Under the pieces are notes generated by a model. It was not told where the DNA came from. It saw only the letters and a program-made list of their open reading frames with translations, and did no database searches. A stretch of DNA of 10,499 bases. Source: an uncultured Bdellovibrionales bacterium. Its GTDB lineage: Bacteria > Bdellovibrionota > Bdellovibrionia > Bdellovibrionales > UBA1609. Of this stretch, positions 1 to 5,807 are shown piece after piece. A program made the translations under genes and the position numbers. Location of the stretch: positions 1 to 10,499 of the forward strand of contig CALJPJ010000324.1 in assembly GCA_937980625.1 (NCBI GenBank), read 5' to 3'. Every line of letters begins with the position of its first letter. Positions within the stretch are counted from its first letter, which is position 1.

Positions 1-130
1 AACAAAAAAAATTTAATTTTGTCTGTAATATAAATAGTTTGCCTTAGAGGCTTACTCTCACTTGGCCTGTATTTTGTAATGTTATTCTCATGTAAATTAA
101 AAGCAGAACGTTATAGGAGACTCAATTTAC

Positions 131-922
131 ATGAAAACGATAAAGCTCACTTTTTTACTTACCCTCGCTTTATTCTATGGCTTTAACTCCATGGCCAACC
201 CAATTAAAGATATAACTGAAGAGCAACCTACAGAAGTAACCACTGAGGTCAGCCAAAGCCTCACAAATGCAATTAGTAAAATTAAAGCTGACTTACCAGA
301 AAAGTTAGAAGAGCCTAAAGACTTAACAATCAATGACATCATGAAGATTCAAAGACAGCGAGATGCCGACGCCAAAGAAAAAGAAGAGGTCGAGATGTCT
401 TTAACTGAAGATGAAGAAAATAATTCTAATACATTTAAAACACCAAAACAAATTATCAGCCCTTCAAAACAAAACTCAAAATCGCCAATTATAAATAAGT
501 TATTATCTATGGAGAAGTTTCAAATATGCTCTATGGGGCACCAGCAACTCATGAGCACTATTAGTTTACAAAAACAATCACAAATTACTCAAGCCGCAAC
601 AATATTAAAATTTTCAAATAATGACTACCAATGTGAAATTATGATTTTATCTGATGAGACAGATGATGTGTCCCTAAAATGCTGGCAAGGCTCCAGACTT
701 AATGAGACTCTTTCAGTTGTTAAATTGAATTATTTTTTAAACGGTGGCTTTATTTTTTCTCCAAAAAATAAAGCGCAAATGATTCTAATACAACCTTTAA
801 GCATGAATGCTGAATACAGTTGCCCCAAAAATTATAACTCATCTTCTGATGAGCCTTCTTCATCTCTTTTAAATGATGATGAGCAAAATGATCAAACTGG
901 CTTATCAAGTTTAACTTTTTAA
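131..922 (+). CDS. Secreted four-cysteine protein of unknown function
   Basis: I do not recognise a family for this 263-residue protein. Residues 1-22 form a clear Sec signal peptide: a lysine-rich start, a hydrophobic core and a likely cut after S-M-A before N23, so the product is periplasmic or exported. Residues 24-125 are charged, Glu/Lys/Thr/Ser-rich and probably disordered or helical. Residues 128-232 look like a compact beta-rich domain holding all four cysteines (C133, C168, C184, C231), enough for two disulfides. The last 30 residues are a Ser/Asp/Asn-rich tail. The start is supported by an AGGAGA ribosome site at 115-120, ten bases before the ATG. The gene stands alone and converges on the next one. 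That it is a real secreted protein is well supported; its role is unknown. Confidence 0.8.
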   Translation: MKTIKLTFLLTLALFYGFNSMANPIKDITEEQPTEVTTEVSQSLTNAISKIKADLPEKLEEPKDLTINDIMKIQRQRDADAKEKEEVEMSLTEDEENNSNTFKTPKQIISPSKQNSKSPIINKLLSMEKFQICSMGHQQLMSTISLQKQSQITQAATILKFSNNDYQCEIMILSDETDDVSLKCWQGSRLNETLSVVKLNYFLNGGFIFSPKNKAQMILIQPLSMNAEYSCPKNYNSSSDEPSSSLLNDDEQNDQTGLSSLTF

Positions 923-942
923 ATAAAGATTAATTGTTATAA

Positions 943-984
943 CAAAAAAAAAGCTTGTACAACATTTTATGCCCGCACAAGCCT
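943..984 (-). terminator. Rho-independent terminator for the 1016-1417 gene
   Basis: Read on the minus strand, an imperfect stem pairs 975-984 with 951-960 (core GCTTGT with ACAAGC) around a 14-base loop. It is followed directly by a run of nine T (A on the plus strand, 944-952). It lies about 30 bases past the stop of the minus-strand gene. On the plus strand no T run follows the stem, so it probably serves only the minus strand. Confidence 0.6.
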
Positions 985-1015
985 CTCAACCAATTTTCAC
1001 TGTAAATAAAATATA

Positions 1016-1417
1016 TTAATCAAACTCAGCAAACTTCACATCAATATAGCTAATTTCCACAAAGTTTACTTGGTTATTTTGTTCTGCATCTAAAAAGTTC
1101 ACAGAAGCAAATATTCCGTAGCTGATTTTTTTAACTGGATCAGTATAGGCTAATACACAAGAAACCAAAGGGTCTTTAATAAAGTTTTCACACTTAAATT
1201 TAAATAAGTTTTTCTGCCCAGCTTGCCATTTGATTTTTTCTGTTAATAAAACATCTGATAAATGAATATTAGAATTAGGAAGATACAGACTTCTTGTTTC
1301 TTCATTATCAATCATTCCATCTATTATAAATGATTTCACGTCTTGAGTTAACTCAACAGGGCTTGCAAAAGTAGATAAGCTAAATAGTACCGCGAATGTA
1401 GCAATTAATAATTTCAT
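1016..1417 (-). CDS. Small secreted protein of unknown function
   Basis: This is a 133-residue protein that I cannot assign to a family. From the ATG at 1417 it begins with a textbook Sec signal peptide: MKLL, a hydrophobic core, and a likely cut after the F-A-S region near residue 19. The mature part is about 114 residues and predicted mainly beta, with two cysteines in the second half (in K-C-E-N and S-C-V-L), which could form one disulfide. An upstream in-frame ATG at 1450 would add eleven residues ahead of the signal peptide. It is disfavoured because a strong AAGGAG site (1423-1428) sits five bases from the ATG at 1417. The gene is followed by its own terminator and appears to be a single transcription unit. 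A periplasmic role is inferred from the signal only. Confidence 0.75.
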   Translation of the reverse strand: MKLLIATFAVLFSLSTFASPVELTQDVKSFIIDGMIDNEETRSLYLPNSNIHLSDVLLTEKIKWQAGQKNLFKFKCENFIKDPLVSCVLAYTDPVKKISYGIFASVNFLDAEQNNQVNFVEISYIDVKFAEFD

Positions 1418-1422
1418 TAAAA

Positions 1423-1428
1423 CTCCTT
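1423..1428 (-). promoter_or_regulatory. Ribosome binding site fixing the start at 1417
   Basis: The minus strand reads AAGGAG five bases before the ATG at 1417. It is one of the few strong Shine-Dalgarno sites in this window and decides for the shorter product, whose first residues form an ordinary signal peptide, over the in-frame ATG at 1450. Confidence 0.75.
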
Positions 1429-1474
1429 TATTTAGGTCTAGCTTATACATACCTTAAATTACAGGTAATATAAA

Positions 1475-1480
1475 ATTATA
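1475..1480 (-). promoter_or_regulatory. Possible -10 box for the 1016-1417 gene
   Basis: A perfect TATAAT lies on the minus strand about 58 bases upstream of the start codon at 1417. No good -35 box is seen at the right distance. In DNA this AT-rich a hexamer match is weak evidence. Confidence 0.25.
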
Positions 1481-1617
1481 TCTAAAAATTAGAAAAAGTT
1501 ATAACTGATTAAAAACATTGACACTTTTAAAAAACCAAGTGGAAACAACAACCTACAAACTAGGCCCACATACACTGTTTATATTATATACTAAATTTAA
1601 GCCTGAAGAAAAACTCT

Positions 1618-2808
1618 CTAATACAAATAAAATTCTTTGGACTCATTAAACCAACAGGCTTCGTCATTGAGTAAAATAGACTCTAAATCTCCAGTTTCAG
1701 CACCTTTATCATCCACCCAATCTCTTAATATTGATGAGCCCGATAATATATCTATAGGCATTAGTTTTTTTTCGTACTCATAAGGGGGTTGATTCCATAA
1801 ATTATAATCTGAATACAGCAAACTAACAGCTTTAAAAGCCAAACTAATTAATCGAAAAGGTGAAAATAATTGACTGTTATATTTAGGGTGATCGACATGA
1901 ATTTGAAAGCCAGAACATAATGAATGTTTGTGTTTTTGAAATGTCGGCTCAAAATAACATGGCCTTAAAACACACCCCTTAAGCCAACTTTCATTTAACG
2001 AGTACATTTTTTTAACAACTTTTTCACCGTCAATGTCTGGTGCACCAAAAAGCTCAAGCGGTATAGTTGTGCCTCTCCCTTCTGATAAAGTGGCCCCTTC
2101 TATTAAAACAGTACCCGCGTAGGATAAAATTCCTGATAACCTCGGTAAGTTTGGGCTAGGGTTTACCCATGACAATTGATTTGGCCAAACCTCATCATTC
2201 ATATTATATTTTTCACAAGCTATAACTTTCAAATTTTGCTTATAGTTTTTATGAGATTTATACCATAAAGCCAGCTCACCTAAAGTTACACCATTGCGCA
2301 TCGGAGTTGGTACTGCTCCCACAAAGGTCTCATAACTCATGTTCAGAGTTAAACCCTCAATCATTCGACCAGCAGGGTTAGGCCGATCTAAAACCACGAC
2401 TTGTTTATCCGCTTTTTCACAGGCATCCATTATATAAACTAGTGTCGCTATATAAGTATAAATACGGTTGCCCACATCTTGTAAATCAACCAAAATCACA
2501 TCAAAGGTGGACATCATCTCAGGTGTTGGTTTTCTATGCTCTCCGTATAAACTAAATATCGGTATTTTATACTTAGGGTCTTTATAATCATCACTCTCAA
2601 TCATATTATCTTGCTTTTCGCCTTTCATTCCATGTTGTGGACCAAAGCAAGCGCTTAACTCAATACCATTTTCGAAACAAAGATCAATAGAGTGTTTGAG
2701 CTCTTGATTAACAGATGCTGGGTGAGCTAGCAACGCTACTTTTTTAGACTTTAATTCCTCAAGTAACTCTTTATCTTCCAATAATTTTTCTAAACCAAAT
2801 TTAAACAT
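1618..2808 (-). CDS. namZ: DUF1343 / NamZ-type exo-beta-N-acetylmuramidase
   Basis: Characterised members of this family release N-acetylmuramic acid from the non-reducing ends of peptidoglycan fragments. The 396 residues cover the whole family fold. Conserved blocks in order are P-Q-H-G (57-60), SLYGE with KPTPEM (86-98), D-L-Q-D-V-G-x-R-x-Y-T-Y (108-119), LDRPNPAGR (140-148), TLGELA (175-180), PSPN (217-220), and E-G-A-T-L-S-E-G-R-G-T-T (237-248). There is no signal peptide, so the enzyme is probably cytoplasmic and works in cell-wall recycling; many relatives are secreted. Many relatives carry Glu where this protein has Gln58 in the P-Q-H-G block. No clear ribosome site precedes the ATG, but the residues after it fit the family start. 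It lies downstream of the 2881-3064 palindrome on the same strand as the ABC operon. The family call is firm; the exact substrate is inferred. Confidence 0.88.
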   Translation of the reverse strand: MFKFGLEKLLEDKELLEELKSKKVALLAHPASVNQELKHSIDLCFENGIELSACFGPQHGMKGEKQDNMIESDDYKDPKYKIPIFSLYGEHRKPTPEMMSTFDVILVDLQDVGNRIYTYIATLVYIMDACEKADKQVVVLDRPNPAGRMIEGLTLNMSYETFVGAVPTPMRNGVTLGELALWYKSHKNYKQNLKVIACEKYNMNDEVWPNQLSWVNPSPNLPRLSGILSYAGTVLIEGATLSEGRGTTIPLELFGAPDIDGEKVVKKMYSLNESWLKGCVLRPCYFEPTFQKHKHSLCSGFQIHVDHPKYNSQLFSPFRLISLAFKAVSLLYSDYNLWNQPPYEYEKKLMPIDILSGSSILRDWVDDKGAETGDLESILLNDEACWFNESKEFYLY

Positions 2809-2880
2809 AAACTAATAATACATGATTAAAAATAATTAACAATTACTCTCGTCATTAAAATATTACTGTTAGACTCTGCG

Positions 2881-3064
2881 CCGGATTTTCCAAATAAAAT
2901 TTCATAAGTTCATAATTATTTATGATCAGAGTGCGCTTACGGCAGCATCGCGTCTTCGCATTTCGTCACCCTGTGGGTGAACGCAACGCGGATACGCGAA
3001 GCGCGACGCGATACTCTAATCATAAATAATTATGAACTTATGAAATTTTATTTAGAAAATGCGG
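2881..3064. repeat. 184-bp palindromic element, AT-rich arms and GC-rich core
   Basis: The left arm (2881-2932) and right arm (3013-3064) are inverted copies about 52 bp long that differ at three positions (2884/3061, 2891/3054, 2927/3018). The 80-bp core (2933-3012) is about 62% G+C by hand count, whereas the arms and surrounding genes are very AT-rich. The core folds further: 2947-2954 pairs with 3005-3012, 2955-2959 with 2996-3000, and CACCC (2967-2971) with GGGTG (2975-2979) around a TGT loop. A 14-base stretch (2933-2946) is left unpaired. The right end stops one base short of the stop codon of the amidohydrolase gene. No transposase or clear target duplication is seen. It may be a miniature mobile element or a dispersed palindromic repeat; transcribed, it would form a very long hairpin between two genes. 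Confidence 0.85.
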
Positions 3065-3065
3065 A

Positions 3066-4274
3066 CTACAGGTATAAAGCTTCAAGATCAAAAGGACGGC
3101 CTGTTTTTGGGTCCTTTACTGTCCTAAATAGTACAAAATTAAATAGCATTGGATTTACTCTGTATATATTTCTTAAAGGAACAATATCACTTTTATTGAT
3201 CAAACCAGCTCTGTATACTTTTTTCAGAGGTATAAAGATATTAACTCCAGGCACTGGGTAATCACTACCATAGACAAATCTTTTTTGAATCTCAAGTGGA
3301 GCGGCTAACATGTCAAGAATTGCTCCATCCAAGCGATCACCTGTAACTGTGGCAGACATATCTACCCTCAGCACATTGTCGTACTTGTCTCTATTCAAAA
3401 GTCTAAATAGTAATTTATGGCCAGGCTGTAATTCGCCATTATTTTCAAGGTCTTTAAACTCACCTTTGGAGGCACAATGAGCAGCTATAATCTTAACTCC
3501 CATATCTAGTGGCTTCTTTAATAGTAATGGGTTGCCATAGCTTTGATAAACTTCACCAGACTCCACAGACTTTTCAATTCCAACGTGGGATAAAATGGTC
3601 ATATCCCACCTTTTAACCGCCTTATAAAAATTTGTTGTCAAATCGTGAGACGGGTTTATCCCCATAGCATTTGGAAGCCATTTAATATATTTAACTCCCT
3701 TTTCTCCCCATCGATTTATTTCTTTTACAGCATCTTTGCGGTATGGGTGAACAGAAATAACCGGTTCAAATATGTCTGGATATTTCTGTGCCATTTTATA
3801 AGAGTATTCATTAGGTATGTACATCTCTGTATGACTCTCAACAACTTTACCATTTTCATTATAATGCCGATCAAATGCTAAAATATGATGCTTATATTTT
3901 AAACCACCATCACGAATCAGCTTAACTAAGCGATCAATATAATCTTGATCCAAATGAGGAGAATCACTTAATCCCGATGCCTTTAAAAATAAATTATAAC
4001 GTAAATAGCTTTTCAAATTAAAAATAGATTCATACCCAGGCCTTAACTCAATACCACTGTCATTATGCCCAACACCAATTAAATGCACATGAGTGTCTCT
4101 GACTCTTGCAAAATCAACTCCTGAAAAAGCTTTATCTATTAACTCTTTCTCTGCATTGCCCATTAATAACTTTTGTTTTTCGGGGTTAAATTCATAATCG
4201 CCAGCCAGTCGTGATGGAGATAACATGCAAGAGGAAATAAAAAGCAATATCAGTGTAAATATAATAATTTTCAT
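3066..4274 (-). CDS. Lipoprotein metal-dependent hydrolase, amidohydrolase_2 family
   Basis: This is a 402-residue TIM-barrel hydrolase of the amidohydrolase superfamily, the group that includes decarboxylases, lactonases and amidases. Residues 1-16 are a lipoprotein signal ending in the lipobox I-S-S-C, so C16 should be lipidated and the enzyme anchored outside the inner membrane. Likely metal and catalytic residues are D-T-H-V-H (60-64; H62 and H64), K198 in Y-I-K-W, H230 in L-S-H-V-G, H266 in A-A-H-C, and D338 in Y-G-S-D-Y-P. Its ATG overlaps the stop of the upstream permease gene by four bases (ATGA), so the two are probably translated together and may share a pathway. An exported, lipid-anchored member beside an ABC transporter is uncommon for this mostly cytoplasmic family. 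The substrate cannot be told from sequence. Confidence 0.82.
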   Translation of the reverse strand: MKIIIFTLILLFISSCMLSPSRLAGDYEFNPEKQKLLMGNAEKELIDKAFSGVDFARVRDTHVHLIGVGHNDSGIELRPGYESIFNLKSYLRYNLFLKASGLSDSPHLDQDYIDRLVKLIRDGGLKYKHHILAFDRHYNENGKVVESHTEMYIPNEYSYKMAQKYPDIFEPVISVHPYRKDAVKEINRWGEKGVKYIKWLPNAMGINPSHDLTTNFYKAVKRWDMTILSHVGIEKSVESGEVYQSYGNPLLLKKPLDMGVKIIAAHCASKGEFKDLENNGELQPGHKLLFRLLNRDKYDNVLRVDMSATVTGDRLDGAILDMLAAPLEIQKRFVYGSDYPVPGVNIFIPLKKVYRAGLINKSDIVPLRNIYRVNPMLFNFVLFRTVKDPKTGRPFDLEALYL

Positions 4275-5074
4275 GTAATTAATGGCCTATGGTTAATTTT
4301 TCTATCTGTATACATAATTAAATAACAAAATAATTTATAAGAAACAACTAGCAACAACATACCCACAAAAAAAGATAACAATAAGTATAAGTAAAAATTA
4401 TTAGCTAAATCCTCACCAGATAAAACACGACGTGAAGAGTTTATTAGAACATTAAATGGCGAGTAAGAAAATATATTTTTAATTAAACTTGGAAAAACAG
4501 AAACCGGAAAATACACACCAGCTAAAACATAAGATGCACTTATAAATATTTGAATGATCTTTTCACCCCGCCCATAGTATACAACTATGCTCGCAGCGAA
4601 GTAACCAAGACCCATAAACATGGGCAAGTATAAAATCTGGATAAACAAAAAGTTTAATAAATCAAAGCCTGTGATTTTTGATGAAAAATAAAAAACTGCA
4701 ACACCATAGATAATATAGCGTAAACTTTGTAATACCATTTGACTTAATGTCATTTTAGTTAAAACAAGAAAGGCTTTTTGCTTTAAAATAATTAAATTAT
4801 CAAGAGCTCGTTTAAAATAAAATTGCTTAATAATTTTTGGTGGAGTTGCAACAAATATTGATGCCCATAAAAGGCTTAACTCGCCAGTTAACAGGTATAT
4901 AAAGTAGCCCTCAGGCATTTCACCAGATAGCGCCGGCGATGCCACCATTGCTTTTGAAAAAAACCAATAAAACACCAGTGTACTTAAGGACAATATAAAT
5001 TGAACGAAAAAACTATACCAGCGAGGAAAGTACATTTTTAGCTCATGCTTAAAAATATAACTAAAAATTAGCAT
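4271..5074 (-). CDS. ABC-2 type transporter permease
   Basis: This is a 267-residue integral membrane protein with about six hydrophobic segments (near 20-40, 57-77, 110-131, 138-165, 173-195 and 228-256). That matches the size and layout of ABC-2 permeases, which mostly export drugs, polysaccharides, lipids or heme. The stretch G-V-Y-F-P-V followed by F-S-Y-S-P-F-N and S-S-R-R (186-216) resembles the conserved ABC-2 region between the fifth and sixth segments. The N terminus has an amphipathic, positively charged stretch before the first segment, typical of the coupling region. The gene overlaps the ATPase gene by seven bases and the hydrolase gene by four, so the three form one operon. It probably dimerises and pairs with the ATPase encoded just upstream. 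The substrate is unknown; heme-exporter-like CcmB is an alternative but the match is only general. Confidence 0.82.
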   Translation of the reverse strand: MLIFSYIFKHELKMYFPRWYSFFVQFILSLSTLVFYWFFSKAMVASPALSGEMPEGYFIYLLTGELSLLWASIFVATPPKIIKQFYFKRALDNLIILKQKAFLVLTKMTLSQMVLQSLRYIIYGVAVFYFSSKITGFDLLNFLFIQILYLPMFMGLGYFAASIVVYYGRGEKIIQIFISASYVLAGVYFPVSVFPSLIKNIFSYSPFNVLINSSRRVLSGEDLANNFYLYLLLSFFVGMLLLVVSYKLFCYLIMYTDRKINHRPLIT

Positions 5075-5664
5075 AATGACCCATTACTTAGCCTAATTGT
5101 ATTTTTCTTATCAAGCTCAGATATTAAATCACTATGGCTTGAAAAAAGAATAAATTGATCTCGCACATCTTTAATCAAATTATATAAAAATTTTTTGTTT
5201 TTGTAATCTAAGTTTGAATCCGGCTCATCTAAAACAACTAGAGAAGCCCCGGACAAAATAGCTGCTAATATTGAGACTATTTTTTTCTGTCCTGTAGACA
5301 GCGAGAAAACTATTTGGTCCAAATAATCCAGCTCTAATTTAAATAGCTTTTTTTTTAATAAGCTTAAGTCAGCCCCATATAAACCTGAAGTTAAAAAAAT
5401 ATATTCTCGCGCTGTTAATGTGTCCCAATATATAGCAGCCTCTGCTCCAACCCATGAAACTTGCCCCACTTTTTTATTGTTTAAAGTCACTAAGCCTGAG
5501 CTTTTTTTTAACAAACCAGCAATACACTTTAGTAAGGTGGTTTTACCTGAGCCATTACCACCGGTGATACTCATATAATTTGAGCCCGAAAAGTTAATTG
5601 GACCTAACAAGAATTGTTTATTTAATTTATGCTTATAGGTTAAATTTACAACATTAAGACTCAT
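5068..5664 (-). CDS. ABC transporter ATP-binding subunit
   Basis: From the ATG at 5664 this is a 198-residue ATPase, close to the length of compact CcmA-like exporter subunits. Walker A is GGNGSGKT (35-42), the signature is LSTGQ (122-126; usual form LSGGQ), Walker B is LVVLDEP (142-148; D146 and E147), the D-loop is SNLD (150-153), and the switch histidine is H177. The Q-loop glutamine is not evident: the matching region reads W-V-G-A-E (71-75). The frame is open further upstream to a TTG at 5808, but those 48 residues look non-coding and reach the divergent start codon, so I chose the ATG just before the first beta strand. No strong ribosome site is visible at either position. It should energise the permease, whose gene starts within the end of this one. 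Confidence 0.85.
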   Translation of the reverse strand: MSLNVVNLTYKHKLNKQFLLGPINFSGSNYMSITGGNGSGKTTLLKCIAGLLKKSSGLVTLNNKKVGQVSWVGAEAAIYWDTLTAREYIFLTSGLYGADLSLLKKKLFKLELDYLDQIVFSLSTGQKKIVSILAAILSGASLVVLDEPDSNLDYKNKKFLYNLIKDVRDQFILFSSHSDLISELDKKNTIRLSNGSLC

Positions 5665-5807
5665 ATCATGCACAAGTGTATTCAATGTTGAGCAGAATTC
5701 AATCTTACTCAAGCTCCTGAACTTAGGTCCAGCTTGATTTTGACTAGACGAATTATCAGCACAGCCTTTGATTGCCAGTGATTTTATAAGGCCGTAACAT
5801 ATTAGCA

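Noticed and set aside
41..51. Short hairpin GCCT-TAG-AGGC upstream of the first gene
   Set aside because: A four-pair stem with no T run; could be the end of something outside the window but cannot be supported.
1518..1523. Perfect TTGACA on the plus strand
   Set aside because: No -10 box follows at 16-18 bases and the next gene downstream is on the other strand.
2881..3064. Palindrome as an integron attC site or a CRISPR-like repeat
   Set aside because: It lacks the attC core heptamers and has no repeated units with spacers. The long exact arms do not fit either class.
2977..3261. Plus-strand open frame starting with GTG in the palindrome core
   Set aside because: It runs antisense through the C terminus of the amidohydrolase gene and its first third is palindrome sequence. 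No ribosome site or domain is seen, so I treat it as a shadow.
3645..3881. Plus-strand open frame of 78 codons
   Set aside because: Antisense to the well-supported amidohydrolase gene; aromatic-rich shadow sequence.
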